A stretch of 64,000 nucleotides of DNA, taken from Streptomyces sp. AM 4-1-1 (GTDB lineage: Bacteria; Actinomycetota; Actinomycetes; Streptomycetales; Streptomycetaceae). Below the pieces are notes generated by a model. It was not told where the DNA came from. It saw nothing but the letters and a program-made list of their open reading frames with translations, and did not search any database. Positions 40,038-49,250 of the stretch are shown here, in pieces; the stretch's first letter is position 1, and each line of letters opens with the position of its first letter. The position numbers and the translations under genes are program-made. Location of the stretch: assembly GCF_029167625.1 (NCBI RefSeq), contig NZ_CP119145.1, forward strand, positions 372,001 to 436,000, in the 5' to 3' direction.

Positions 40038-40176
40038 AGTTCATCTTTCGAGCTAGGCGGTGCTCATATGGTAGCCGTCTCACATTTTGATCATTCAAGC
40101 GGCGTCGATGGCGCCACCGGGCGTGAGAGCGGCGCCTCACGGGCCGCGTCCGGGCGGATGATCCAGGGGCGGGACC

Positions 40177-41301
40177 TCAGGCGGCGCCCGTGGGCAGCGT
40201 CACCTCGAACCGGCAGCCCCCTTGCACATTGCGGACGTTCACCCGTCCCGCGTGTGCCTCCACGATCCCCCGGACGATGGCGAGCCCCACGCCCGCGCCC
40301 GTCGAGGGAGTGCGGGCGGCGGTGCCGCGCCAGCCCATCTCGAAGACGTGCGGCAGGTGTTCGGCGGGGATGCCACCACAGCCGTCGGTGACCGAGACGA
40401 CGACCGATTCGGCACGGCGTTCGGCAGCCACCGCGACGGTCCCGTCGACGGGTGTGTGGTGGATGGCGTTGACCAGGAGGTTGGTGAAGACCCGCAGCAC
40501 CTCCTTGCCGTCCACCTCCACCGGAATCGCCTGGATGCCCGCGTCGACGAGCCGGACCTCGTTCTTCCTGGCGAGCGGGTCGGCGCCCGCCAGCGCCTCG
40601 CCGACCAGATCGTGGACGGACAACCGGGTACAGGTGAGGGCGAGCGCGCCCGAGTGGATGCGGGAGAACTGGAAGAGGTCGTCGACCATGTGGTTGAGCC
40701 GTTCCACCTCTGTTCCGATCTGGCGGTAATAGCGCTCGGGATTCGCCACGACCCCGTCCTCCAGTGCCTCGGACATCGCGCGCAGCCCGGCGAGGGGCGT
40801 TTTCAGATCGTGCGAGATCCAGGCGACCAGTTCGCGGCGCGAGGCTTCCAGCGTCTGCTCACGCTCCCTGGAGGCCGCGAGCTGGGCACTGACCGAGGCG
40901 AGCCTCGTGGACAGCGAGTCGAGCTCCGCGGTCCTCGCTCCGCCGGGGACGACGAAGCCCCGGCCGGACACGAGGGATTCCGCGGCCGCTTCGAGCTCAC
41001 GGGTGCGGGCCACGACCCAGCGGCCGAGCAGCACCGCCGTGGGAAAGGCGACGACGGCGGCCATTCCCACGACCACGGTGACGACCCACAGGTCGCGCGA
41101 GGACAGGAACATCGCGTGGGCCACCACGAGCGTCCCGGTGAGCATGGCGCCGACCGCCACCGCGGCCACGACATTCAGCGCGACCACCACGGAACGCCGG
41201 CGAAGCCGCCACAGGGCGAGCCCTCCCGCGAGACCGGAGAGCCCGGCGCCGAGGAAGGCGTACATGGAGGTGTAAAGGGCGATGCGCGGCAGGTCCTGCA
41301 C
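40177..41301 (-). CDS. Sensor histidine kinase
   Basis: 374 aa. Two or three N-terminal membrane segments with very little extracellular sequence (aa ~8-95), a HAMP-like linker (~95-150), HisKA with the phospho-acceptor SHDLKTPL (~165) and HATPase_c with N-box (NLLVNAIHHT), G1 (DGCGGIP) and G2 (GAGVGLAIV). Without a sizeable sensor domain it probably senses the membrane or a membrane partner. Divergent from a response regulator gene 411 bases away, its likely partner. Confidence 0.92.
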   Translation of the reverse strand: MQDLPRIALYTSMYAFLGAGLSGLAGGLALWRLRRRSVVVALNVVAAVAVGAMLTGTLVVAHAMFLSSRDLWVVTVVVGMAAVVAFPTAVLLGRWVVARTRELEAAAESLVSGRGFVVPGGARTAELDSLSTRLASVSAQLAASREREQTLEASRRELVAWISHDLKTPLAGLRAMSEALEDGVVANPERYYRQIGTEVERLNHMVDDLFQFSRIHSGALALTCTRLSVHDLVGEALAGADPLARKNEVRLVDAGIQAIPVEVDGKEVLRVFTNLLVNAIHHTPVDGTVAVAAERRAESVVVSVTDGCGGIPAEHLPHVFEMGWRGTAARTPSTGAGVGLAIVRGIVEAHAGRVNVRNVQGGCRFEVTLPTGAA

Positions 41302-41712
41302 AGGGGCTCAGCTCGCTTCCACCGGCAGGACGCCGATCCGCGACTCGGGCGTACGGAACACACCGCGCAACGTAACAGCGCTGTCCGACGGCGGGCAACG
41401 GAAGCCGGTCCCGTTCCTGACGGGGTGCCGGGGCGCGGACCGTCAGCGAGCACGGGTGGCGGCGTACCGAGTGCGTCCACCCGCCACAGGCGCCCCAACC
41501 TCCCTGTGAGGCCAGGGCGTCGACAGACGGCCGGCCTGCCGTGAACCCGGCCGCACCGCTCGTCCACGTACCGGGAACCGGCGTTCCGGACTCCGTGCTC
41601 CGTGCTCCGTGCTCCGGAGAAGGACGGACGTCATGCTTACGGAATACGGACATCATCCCGGCGACGCCGCACGGGCGCCCCGCGCGGCGTCCGTGCGTGC
41701 CAGGGTGGTGGG
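41302..41712. other. Intergenic region between divergent kinase and regulator genes
   Basis: 411 bases without a supportable gene. It contains three tandem CTCCGTG units (41591-41611). No clear promoter pair or operator was seen. Confidence 0.5.
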
Positions 41713-42507
41713 ATGCAGAACATTCCGGACGGCTCGGTCCCGGCCCCCGCAACCTGCCCCGACGCCCCGCGCGGCCGCATCCTCGTCGTCGACGACGACC
41801 CGACCGTCGCCGAGGTCGTCGTCGGATATCTGGAGCGGGCGGGATACGAGGTCGAGTGGGCGGAGGACGGCCCGGCGGCTCTGCGGTGCTTCGGGGACCA
41901 CCGGCCCGACCTGGTCGTCCTCGACCTGATGCTTCCCGGCATGAACGGTATCGAGGTCTGCCGTCACATCCGGGCGCACGGACATGTGCCGGTCATCATG
42001 CTGACCGCGCGTGGCGACGAGGACGACCGCGTCCTGGGGCTGGAGACGGGCGCCGACGACTACGTCACGAAGCCGTTCAGCCCGCGTGAACTCGTCCTGC
42101 GCGTCGACTCGGTGCTGCGCCGCGGCCGGGCGACGGCGCCCGCCGCCCACTCCCCTCGGGACCCCCTGCGAGGCGCCGGGCTCCGTCTCGACCCGGTGGC
42201 CCGCCGCGCGACCATGGAAGGCCGTGAACTGAACCTGACCTTACGGGAGTTCGATCTCCTGGCCTTCTTTCTCCGCCATCCCTCACGGGTGTTCAGCCGG
42301 GAGGAACTGATGCGGGGCGTGTGGGGCTGGGAGTTCGGCGACCTGTCGACGGTGACGGTCCATGTGCGGCGGCTGCGCGGGAAGGTGGAGACGGACCCGG
42401 CCCGTCCGCGGTTGATCCGGACGGTATGGGGTGTGGGCTACCGCCTGGAGCTGACCCCGCCCTCGGACCGTCACGACGACGCGGCGGCCGGCGCGACCCC
42501 GTCATGA
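41713..42507 (+). CDS. OmpR/PhoB-family response regulator
   Basis: 264 aa from ATG 41713; the frame opens earlier but the receiver domain begins soon after this start. Receiver domain: RILVVDDDP, phospho-acceptor Asp in VVLDLMLPG, conserved TARGDE and K in VTKPFSP. The C-terminal winged helix carries LTLREFDLLAFFLRHPSRVF and TVTVHVRRLRGKVE...VWGVGYRL. Probable partner of the divergent kinase. Targets unknown. Confidence 0.93.
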   Translation: MQNIPDGSVPAPATCPDAPRGRILVVDDDPTVAEVVVGYLERAGYEVEWAEDGPAALRCFGDHRPDLVVLDLMLPGMNGIEVCRHIRAHGHVPVIMLTARGDEDDRVLGLETGADDYVTKPFSPRELVLRVDSVLRRGRATAPAAHSPRDPLRGAGLRLDPVARRATMEGRELNLTLREFDLLAFFLRHPSRVFSREELMRGVWGWEFGDLSTVTVHVRRLRGKVETDPARPRLIRTVWGVGYRLELTPPSDRHDDAAAGATPS

Positions 42508-42934
42508 CGGGCCTGTTCCTCGTCGCGTCCATCGGCTTCGGGCGGACCGAACCGCGCGGTGAAGAGGAAGCACTGGACGGCCCGCCCCGGAATCCCGATG
42601 TATGACGAAAGTCTGACGAGCATCCGATGCCTCTGGAAATGCGCCCTCCCCCCTGCTGGAATCTCGGTATGACCGAACAGCACCGAAGGCGCGCCGGGGA
42701 CGAGACCTCCCCGAAAAGGGGGCGCACGGTTCACGGGCGTTCCGGATGGTTGTGGTCACTGAACACCACGGCGCTGTTCGACTGCGGGGCCTTGTCCAGG
42801 CATCGGCCCCGGAAACACCTCGGAAATGACGGGGGTGCGCTTCACGTCGGCGCGGAGAACCGCGCCGACGCAGATCACTCGGCCATGTCGACGCGACGTC
42901 GGGTCATGGGACGAGTCGGGCCGGAAATGGGAAA
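42508..42934. other. Intergenic region before the NLP gene
   Basis: 427 bases. Short open frames cross it, but none has an RBS, family signature or coding-like composition. No strong inverted repeat was seen. Confidence 0.5.
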
Positions 42935-43807
42935 ATGAGAAATCTTTCGTCATTCACGTTATTCAGGCCGTCCGCGCGGTCAGGACGGTCCGCGGCCGTT
43001 TCGGAGGGGACCGCCCCCTCCCCCGCGTCCCCGAAGCGCGGGCGCTCCCTGGTCGGCGCGCTGCTCGGCGCCACGGCCCTGACGCTCACGGTCCCGATGT
43101 CGGCGGCTCACGCCGATTCCCTGCCCAACCTGCCCCAGAACGCGGGAGGGTACGAGGCGTCGTTCTCGCCGGCCTACGACTACGACACGGACGGCTGCTA
43201 CGCCGTGTCCGCCATCGCGCCGGACGGAACCCTCAATCCCGGGCTGAAGACGAGCGGTGCCATCAACGGCAACTGCCACGACCAGTCCGACCTCGACAAA
43301 TCACAGACCTACGCCCGCTCGAAGTGCAACAACGGCTGGTGCGCCATCGTGTACGCCAGCTACTTCGAGAAGGACCAGACCGTGAACGGCTCGGGGGGCC
43401 ACCGCCACGACTGGGAACACGTCATCTCCTGGGTCAAGCAGTCGTCCAACCAAGTGGAGTACCTGACAGTCACGCAGCACAGCAGCCAGGCCACCTACCC
43501 GCGTTCATCGGTACGTTTCAGCGGCTCGCACCCCAAGGTCGTCTACCACAAGGACGGTCTGCCCGCTCTCACGCACCTCTTCCGGCTCGCCAACAGCAAT
43601 GACGAACCGCCGGAGAACCACTACCACAACTGGCGTCAGCCTCCCATCGTGGACTGGAACGGCTGGCCCAGCACGTGGCTGCGCGACCGGCTGAACAACG
43701 CCGACTTCGGGTCCGCGACCATCAAGACCACGGACAAGGACGACCGCTTCAGGAATCTCCTCAACGCCTCCAAGCCCGGCGGCATCCCCTTCAATCCCTG
43801 GGCCTGA
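42935..43807 (+). CDS. Secreted NPP1/NLP-type protein (necrosis-inducing family)
   Basis: 290 aa. Basic N-terminus, hydrophobic stretch SLVGALLGATALTLTVPMSA and a likely AHA-type signal cleavage near aa 60. The family heptapeptide motif is present as GHRHDWEHVI. The mature part carries four Cys (DGCY, GNCH, SKC, GWC), allowing two disulfides. NLPs are known mainly from plant-associated microbes, where some bind plant sphingolipids and lyse membranes; others are non-toxic. Bacterial members exist in Streptomyces. Whether this one is cytolytic is not known. Single gene followed by a hairpin. Confidence 0.9.
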   Translation: MRNLSSFTLFRPSARSGRSAAVSEGTAPSPASPKRGRSLVGALLGATALTLTVPMSAAHADSLPNLPQNAGGYEASFSPAYDYDTDGCYAVSAIAPDGTLNPGLKTSGAINGNCHDQSDLDKSQTYARSKCNNGWCAIVYASYFEKDQTVNGSGGHRHDWEHVISWVKQSSNQVEYLTVTQHSSQATYPRSSVRFSGSHPKVVYHKDGLPALTHLFRLANSNDEPPENHYHNWRQPPIVDWNGWPSTWLRDRLNNADFGSATIKTTDKDDRFRNLLNASKPGGIPFNPWA

Positions 43808-43871
43808 CGACTCCCGCCGGCGCTCGCCGGTGAATGACCCCGGCTGCTGAACCGACTTCGTGCACCGCACT

Positions 43872-43902
43872 GACGGGTGCCACTCCCGGAGTGGCACCCG
43901 TC
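43872..43902. terminator. Hairpin terminator between converging genes
   Basis: GACGGGTGCCACTCC (43872-43886) is complementary to GGAGTGGCACCCGTC (43888-43902), followed by TCTTCC. It lies between the NLP gene and the cis-prenyltransferase gene. The innermost pairs must open to form the loop. Confidence 0.75.
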
Positions 43903-43928
43903 TTCCCCGTACGGACGTCGCGAGGGTC

Positions 43929-44714
43929 CTACTTGCCGTACCTGCGTTCCCGTCCGGCGTAGGAGCGCAGGGCCCGCAGGAAGTCCACACGGCGGAACTC
44001 GGGCCAGTACACGTCCACGAAGTGCATCTCCGCGTACGCGGACTGCCACAACAGGAAGCCGGAGAGCCGCTGCTCACCCGAGGTGCGGATCACGAAGTCG
44101 GCGTGGTCCCGGCCGGTGTCGGAGTACAGGTTCGCGGAGATGTGCTCGACGTCGAAATCGGCGATCAGTTGCTCGGGATCACCGCCGGCGGCCCTGTGTG
44201 CCTCGAACGCGGCCTTCACGGCGTCCACGATCTCGCGACGACCGCCGTAGCCGACCGCCACATCGACCTTGAGCCCGCCCCGGCCCGCGGTCCGGCCCGC
44301 CGCTTCCTTGAGTGCGCTCGCCGCCTCGGCGGGCAGCAGGTCGAGCGAACCGATGACCTGCACCTCCCACGGCAGACCTGACGCCGACACATCGCGGACG
44401 GTCTCGGTGATGATCTCCATCAGCGGACCGAACTGCTCGGCAGGGCGGCCGAGATTGTCATCGGACAGCATGAACAGCGTGACCTGCTGGATCTTCGACT
44501 GGACGCACCAGCCCAGGAACTCGGCGACCTTGGCCCCGCCTCGCCGGTATCCCTCACGGACGTCGGAGTGACCGGCCTCACGGGCCCAGCGCCGGTTCCC
44601 GTCCAGCATGATCCCGACGTGTTCCGGGCGCGGCAGCCCCTCCAGCGTGCTGGCCAGACGGCGCTCGTACACCGCTTCCAGCGGCCGACGAACCACCTTG
44701 GGCAGCAGCCTCAT
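43929..44714 (-). CDS. uppS: Cis-prenyl diphosphate synthase (UppS family)
   Basis: 261 aa. Substrate motif HVGIMLDGNRRWARE and C-terminal D-F-V-I-R-T-S-G-E-Q-R-L-S-G-F-L-L-W-Q are the family's signatures. It adds isopentenyl units in cis to an allylic diphosphate, giving a short or undecaprenyl-type product for cell-wall lipid carriers. DGNRRW rather than DGNGRW is seen in the actinobacterial short-chain (Z-farnesyl type) branch too, so chain length is open. GGAGG six bases before the ATG. Streptomyces usually carry more than one copy. Confidence 0.92.
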   Translation of the reverse strand: MRLLPKVVRRPLEAVYERRLASTLEGLPRPEHVGIMLDGNRRWAREAGHSDVREGYRRGGAKVAEFLGWCVQSKIQQVTLFMLSDDNLGRPAEQFGPLMEIITETVRDVSASGLPWEVQVIGSLDLLPAEAASALKEAAGRTAGRGGLKVDVAVGYGGRREIVDAVKAAFEAHRAAGGDPEQLIADFDVEHISANLYSDTGRDHADFVIRTSGEQRLSGFLLWQSAYAEMHFVDVYWPEFRRVDFLRALRSYAGRERRYGK

Positions 44715-44844
44715 CGACTTCCTCCAACTGTCACGTGCCTACAGGGGCTGCCGACAGTAGCAGCGGGCCGCCAACTCCTCTGACCACCTGGGGTTTCAAG
44801 GGGAACGGGCAGGACGGCGCCGTTCCCGCGGGTCCGGGCGGGGA

Positions 44845-45273
44845 TCAGCTGTCCGGCTGCTGCGCCCCGGCGGCGACGATCGTGCCCTGGGCCACGGCGA
44901 CGAGGCGCTCGACGTCCGCCCGGAGCACGTGGACGGTGCACCGGCAGACCGCCTGCCGGCGGGTGGTCACGACCGCGTCCGCCCGGGCGATGACGACATC
45001 GCCGACCGCGGGCCTGGCGTAGTTGATCTTGTACTCGGTGGTGAGCGCGTCGCCGCCGAGAGCGAGACCGCCCGCGAACGTGAGCGCGTTGTCCGCCAGG
45101 TAGCTGATGACACCGCCGTGGACGAACCCGTGCTGCTGCTGGAGCTCGGGCCGGTTACGGATGCGGATCTCGGCCGAGTCCGGACCTACGGCGGTCAGTT
45201 CGGCGCCGAGGAACCGGCTGAACGGCTGGGCCTCGAAGATGCTGTGGGCGAAGGCGGCGAGGTCGGTCGTCAT
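44845..45273 (-). CDS. PaaI-like hotdog-fold thioesterase
   Basis: 142 aa. The hotdog signature Q-Q-H-G-F-V-H-G-G-V-I-S-Y-L-A-D is visible, as in PaaI-type acyl-CoA thioesterases that release aromatic or aliphatic acids from CoA. The ATG overlaps the stop of the upstream Rieske oxygenase gene by 4 bases, so the two are co-translated and likely act in one pathway. Confidence 0.9.
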   Translation of the reverse strand: MTTDLAAFAHSIFEAQPFSRFLGAELTAVGPDSAEIRIRNRPELQQQHGFVHGGVISYLADNALTFAGGLALGGDALTTEYKINYARPAVGDVVIARADAVVTTRRQAVCRCTVHVLRADVERLVAVAQGTIVAAGAQQPDS

Positions 45274-46448
45274 GCCGGTTGTCCTGTCGTGTCGTCGTGG
45301 GGCGCGGCGAGGCGCGTGTCGATGTTGTCCTGGAACATGGCGAGCAGTCCCTCGGCGAGACCGAGCACGTGATGGTCGCTTCCACCGTGCTTCAGGCCGC
45401 GCTGAACGTTTTCGGCGATGGCGAAGTCCTCCTGGTCGAAGACGTCGTCGTTGGTGAACCGGAACCGCTTCTCCAGCCCGCTCTGACCGGCCGAACCGGC
45501 GAAGTCCTCGGCACGGTAGAGCATTTCGTGGGTCCAGACCGTCCGGTCGGGGGCGAGCGGCCAGAACGTGTTGATGGAGACGTAATCGGGGTGGAGGATG
45601 AAGAACGTGTTCGGGAAGAGCGTGTAGTAGACCGACGCGTAGTCGAGGATGCGCCATTCCTCCTCGGGCTTCGACCCGGTGTCCTCGATGTTGGTGCGCG
45701 CCGCCGACAGGCGGATGTGCGGCCCCTCCTCGTCGTGGGCGATCACGCCCTTCTTGAACGCGAAGGCGAGGGTGTCCCTGTGCAGGTAGGGAACGTGGTA
45801 GCCCTCCAGATAGGTCTTGATCAGGAGCTTCCAGTTGGCCTCCTTGACGACCTTGGTCTTCTTGTACCGCACCAGTGACGCGACGTCGAAGTTCACGAGG
45901 TCGTCGTGGAAGGCGCCCAGGTACGTGGGTATGTCGAGCTCGGCGCCGGGGTCCCTCGCGAGCCAGACGAGGCCGCCGGACTCGGTGGCCGGCAGTTCGA
46001 CGAGGCCGTAGTCGCACTTGTCGACGCCCGGGAAGTCGTGCGACCGCGTGATGCCCCTCAGGTCCCCGTTCAGCCCGTAGACCCAGCCGTGGAAGGGGCA
46101 GACGAAGTTCTTGACGGAGCCGGTGCGCTCCGTGACCAGCCGGGCCCCGCGGTGGCGGCACTGGTTGTAGAACGCCCGCACCCGGCCGTCGTCGCCGCGG
46201 ACGACGACGTACGGGAACTCGTCCCAGTCGCTGGTCACGTACGAACCGGGCTCGCTCAGGGCCGAGGCGTGGCTGACGACAAGGGGGAACCGGGCGAAGG
46301 CCGAGGCGAGTTCGCGGTCGAGGAGCGCGCCGTCGGTGTACTTCGTGACGGGAATCCGCACGACTTCGTCCAGCATCTTCTCGTCATGACGCGTCTCACG
46401 CAGCGCGAGGAGCCGCTTGATCATGGCCACCTGATCGTCCTGTTTCAT
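45270..46448 (-). CDS. Rieske non-heme iron oxygenase, alpha subunit
   Basis: 392 aa. The Rieske [2Fe-2S] site is CRHRG (aa ~95) and CPFHGWVYG (~115). The mononuclear iron site in the C-terminal part reads E-G-Y-H-V-P-Y-L-H. It resembles aromatic-ring-hydroxylating or demethylating oxygenases; no beta subunit, ferredoxin or reductase gene is adjacent, so electrons must come from elsewhere. First gene of the oxygenase-thioesterase operon; a symmetric operator-like element lies 154-180 bases upstream. Substrate not predictable. Confidence 0.92.
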   Translation of the reverse strand: MKQDDQVAMIKRLLALRETRHDEKMLDEVVRIPVTKYTDGALLDRELASAFARFPLVVSHASALSEPGSYVTSDWDEFPYVVVRGDDGRVRAFYNQCRHRGARLVTERTGSVKNFVCPFHGWVYGLNGDLRGITRSHDFPGVDKCDYGLVELPATESGGLVWLARDPGAELDIPTYLGAFHDDLVNFDVASLVRYKKTKVVKEANWKLLIKTYLEGYHVPYLHRDTLAFAFKKGVIAHDEEGPHIRLSAARTNIEDTGSKPEEEWRILDYASVYYTLFPNTFFILHPDYVSINTFWPLAPDRTVWTHEMLYRAEDFAGSAGQSGLEKRFRFTNDDVFDQEDFAIAENVQRGLKHGGSDHHVLGLAEGLLAMFQDNIDTRLAAPHDDTTGQPA

Positions 46449-46835
46449 CGGGACCCACTCCCTCTACGACGGATTCGGGGTTGCCGACCGGCGGCGGCCG
46501 CCGGTCCGGAAGACGGCTGCCCGGCACCGACCGCGCGAAGGCAGAGCGGCGGGATCTCCCCGACGATCGGTGTCCCGGCCTGCCGCGAAGAACCTCACCC
46601 CATGATCTGAACCAAGGTTCATTTCATCGTACGGCCGGAGGCTCGACGGAGCAACGCTCCTCGGGGCGGCGTGTCCGTTCACCGCCACGCATCTCCCTCC
46701 GCGGGCAACGCACTTGACGGCTGGTGTGTCTCGGGTGGGGACCCCGAGGCACGTTCTGACCCGCGATCAGTCGCGTGGTGGTGGCGCACGGTCGGCCGGG
46801 CGGGCGCGTCCCGGGCCTCACCGCGTCTCCAGGGG
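46449..46835. other. Intergenic region between TetR gene and oxygenase operon
   Basis: 387 bases without a supportable gene. It carries the palindrome at 46602-46627. Confidence 0.5.
46602..46627. promoter_or_regulatory. Candidate TetR operator upstream of the oxygenase operon
   Basis: A 26-base near-palindrome: ATGA (46602-46605), 2 bases, TGAACC, 2 bases, GGTTCA, 2 bases, TCAT (46624-46627). All four symmetric arms match. Size and symmetry fit a TetR-family operator, and a TetR gene is next door. A weaker TGAAC-containing relative lies at 47495-47508. Confidence 0.65.
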
Positions 46836-47471
46836 TCAGGAGGGGGTCGCCGACGGCCGGCCGAGGGCGCGGAAACAGAAGTCGCGGATCTCCGCGACGA
46901 GAAGTTCGTCGGACATGCCCGAGACGGCGTCGGGCTCGATCGGACCGAGCCGTCCCACCAGGGCTTCCGAGATGGCTCCGATGACGGCCGAGGACGCGAC
47001 GGTCGCGTTCTGCGGCGCGAACGCACCCTCCGTGATGCCGTCGCGGATGATTCCCTCGCCCAGCTCGACGTAGGCGCGCCGGTAGACGAGTCTCTCGGCC
47101 TCCACGGCCGGCGCCACCGGCTCGAACAGGAGGGACCACGCCATCCGGCGGCCTCTGAGCGCACGACGGGTGAAGGTGCGGATCAGCGCGTCCAGGCGTT
47201 CGGTCGGAGAGGCGGGAGCCTCCGCGACCGCCCGTCCCACCGCCGTCAACTCCCGGTCGGCGACTTCGCGGAACACGGCTGCCAGCAGGTCCTCACGGCT
47301 GTCGAAGTACGAGTAGAGCGAGCCCGTGCTGGCATGACACGCCTGGGCGATGGCGCTCACCTTCGCGCCGGCGAAGCCGTGGAGAGCCACGAGGTCGAGC
47401 GCGGCGCCGAGGAAGGCGACCTGCTTCTCCTCCGCACGCCGCCTCGTCCGGTCGGTCTGCCGATACGCCAT
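46836..47471 (-). CDS. TetR-family transcriptional regulator
   Basis: 211 aa from ATG 47471, with GAGGAGG six bases upstream (the GTG two codons earlier overlaps that RBS). N-terminal helix-turn-helix: ALDLVALHGFAGAKVSAIAQ, then ACHASTGSLYSYFDSREDLL. The helical C-terminal part would bind ligand and dimerise. Divergent from the CoA ligase and upstream of the oxygenase operon, so it probably controls both. The inducer may be an acyl-CoA or aromatic substrate (inference). Confidence 0.93.
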   Translation of the reverse strand: MAYRQTDRTRRRAEEKQVAFLGAALDLVALHGFAGAKVSAIAQACHASTGSLYSYFDSREDLLAAVFREVADRELTAVGRAVAEAPASPTERLDALIRTFTRRALRGRRMAWSLLFEPVAPAVEAERLVYRRAYVELGEGIIRDGITEGAFAPQNATVASSAVIGAISEALVGRLGPIEPDAVSGMSDELLVAEIRDFCFRALGRPSATPS

Positions 47472-47494
47472 CGACACCTCCTCGGCAGAAGGAA

Positions 47495-47508
47495 TGAACT
47501 AATATTCA
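47495..47508. promoter_or_regulatory. Candidate second TetR site
   Basis: TGAACTAATATTCA in the TetR/CoA-ligase intergenic region: TGAA and TTCA arms around six AT-rich bases. It shares the TGAAC half-site with the stronger palindrome at 46602-46627. Confidence 0.4.
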
Positions 47509-47510
47509 AA

Positions 47511-47544
47511 GCATAGTTGAGCTCGGTGCATAGTTGAGCTCGGT
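47511..47544. repeat. 17-bp perfect tandem duplication
   Basis: GCATAGTTGAGCTCGGT occurs twice in direct succession (47511-47527 and 47528-47544). The second copy covers two alternative upstream start codons (TTG 47534, GTG 47543) of the CoA ligase. It looks like a recent slippage duplication in the promoter/leader. Confidence 0.9.
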
Positions 47545-47566
47545 GACCGTCCGAGGAGCCACGCCG

Positions 47567-49123
47567 GTGCACCTGACCGCCCTGCTGGAACGTGCCGCAC
47601 GAATCGACCCGCGGAAGGACGCCGTCGTCCACGGCGATGAACACCTCACCTACGGCGCCCTTCTGGATCGCGCGCGCCGCGCCGCCACGGTGCTGACGGA
47701 CCGTGGACTCGGGCCGGGCGACCGCGTCGCGGTACAGACGTTCAACACCCCGGGATTCGTCGTGGCGGCCTTCGGCGTCTGGTTCGCCGGTGGTGTACTC
47801 GTCCCCGTCAACCACAAGCTCGCGGTTCCGGAGACCGCCTACGCGATCGAGCACAGCGGCGCCCGCATCGGCATCGTGGCCGCCGAACTCGCGCTCGACG
47901 CCACGGTCGCCGGTCCGCAGACCCGCTGGCTGACCACGGAGGCCCGTGTCGAGGGCCTGGAGTGGTTCGACGAACTCGTGGAGCGGTCGGCGCCGCTCAA
48001 GCCCGTACCGGACCTCGGTCAGGACGACGTCGCGCAGTTCCTCTACACCTCGGGAACCACAGGCGCCCCGAAGGCATGCGTCCACACCCACCGGACCATC
48101 TCGGCGGTCCAGCCTCTGATCGTCTCGACACTGAACTTCACCAGCGAGGAGCGGTTCCTGCTCTCGATGCCCGTCTGGCACGCGGCCCCGCTCAACGACT
48201 GGCTCCTCACCATGGTGTTCCTGGGCGCCACGACGATCCTGCAGCGCGAGTACGACCCCGCCGGATTCCTGGAGCACGTCGAGCGGTACCGGGCGACCGC
48301 TTTCTTCGGCGCCCCCATCGCCTACATAGCCCCCACACAGCTGGCGGCGGCCGGCAGGCTGAGCCTGTCCGACTACGACCTGTCGAGCGTGACGCGGTGG
48401 CTGTACGGGGGCGCCCCCCTCGGCGCCGAGGTCGCCCGGACGCTGATGGGGGCGTACGGAAGCGACCGCTTCGTCCAGGTCTACGGCGTGAGCGAGATGG
48501 GGCCCGTGGGCACGGCTCTCCACCCCCACGAACAGCTGACGAAGGCCGGCTCCATCGGCCGCCGCGGGATGCCCGGCGTGGACCTGCGTGTCGTGGGTGA
48601 CGACGGCCGGGACGTCGACGCCCCGGGCACGGGAGAGATCTGGCTGCGCGCCGACACCGCGATGGTGGCCTACCACCAGGCCCCGGAAGCCACCGCCGAG
48701 TCGTTCTCCGGCCCGTGGTTCCGTACCGGCGACGTGGCACGCGTCGACGAGGACGGCTACCTCTACATCGTCGACCGGCTCAAGGACGTCATCATCGTCG
48801 GCGGGGAGAACGTCCACTCCCAGGAGGTCGAGGAAGCGCTCCGCGGACACCCGCGGATCAGCGACATCGCCGTCGTCGGCCGCCCTCACCCCGCCTGGGG
48901 GGAATCAGTCGTCGCCGTCTACGTGAGCGGCGACGGCGCGGCGGTCGAGCTGGAGGAGATGCGGGAGTACCTCGGGAAGCTGCTCGCGCGCTACAAGCTC
49001 CCTCGCGAGGCCATCAGGGTCGACCGGCTGCCGCGGAACCCGTCCGGCAAACTCACCAAGCACATCATCCGTTCCGAGGTGGTTCTGTCGCGTACGGCCA
49101 CTGAGGAGCCGCAGCCCTCGTGA
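47567..49123 (+). CDS. Acyl-CoA synthetase / CoA ligase (AMP-binding)
   Basis: 518 aa from GTG 47567, the start with the best RBS (GAGGAG eight bases upstream). ANL-superfamily motifs: YTSGTTGAPKACVHTH (P-loop), YGVSEMG (A5), TGDVAR (A7), DRLKDVIIVGGENV (hinge) and final Lys in NPSGKLTKH. It activates a carboxylic acid to its CoA thioester via an acyl-AMP. Paired through the TetR regulator with a Rieske oxygenase and a thioesterase, suggesting use of an aromatic or fatty acid. Confidence 0.92.
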   Translation: MHLTALLERAARIDPRKDAVVHGDEHLTYGALLDRARRAATVLTDRGLGPGDRVAVQTFNTPGFVVAAFGVWFAGGVLVPVNHKLAVPETAYAIEHSGARIGIVAAELALDATVAGPQTRWLTTEARVEGLEWFDELVERSAPLKPVPDLGQDDVAQFLYTSGTTGAPKACVHTHRTISAVQPLIVSTLNFTSEERFLLSMPVWHAAPLNDWLLTMVFLGATTILQREYDPAGFLEHVERYRATAFFGAPIAYIAPTQLAAAGRLSLSDYDLSSVTRWLYGGAPLGAEVARTLMGAYGSDRFVQVYGVSEMGPVGTALHPHEQLTKAGSIGRRGMPGVDLRVVGDDGRDVDAPGTGEIWLRADTAMVAYHQAPEATAESFSGPWFRTGDVARVDEDGYLYIVDRLKDVIIVGGENVHSQEVEEALRGHPRISDIAVVGRPHPAWGESVVAVYVSGDGAAVELEEMREYLGKLLARYKLPREAIRVDRLPRNPSGKLTKHIIRSEVVLSRTATEEPQPS

Positions 49124-49250
49124 CCGGCCCGGCGGCGCAGTGATCGTGCGGCCGATGCCGTGGGCCCGGGCAGGGTCCACGGCATCGGCCGGCATCGCGG
49201 GCGACAGCTCGTCGGCGGGGGCGGACCGGCGGCCAGGTGTGCGCCGGCCG

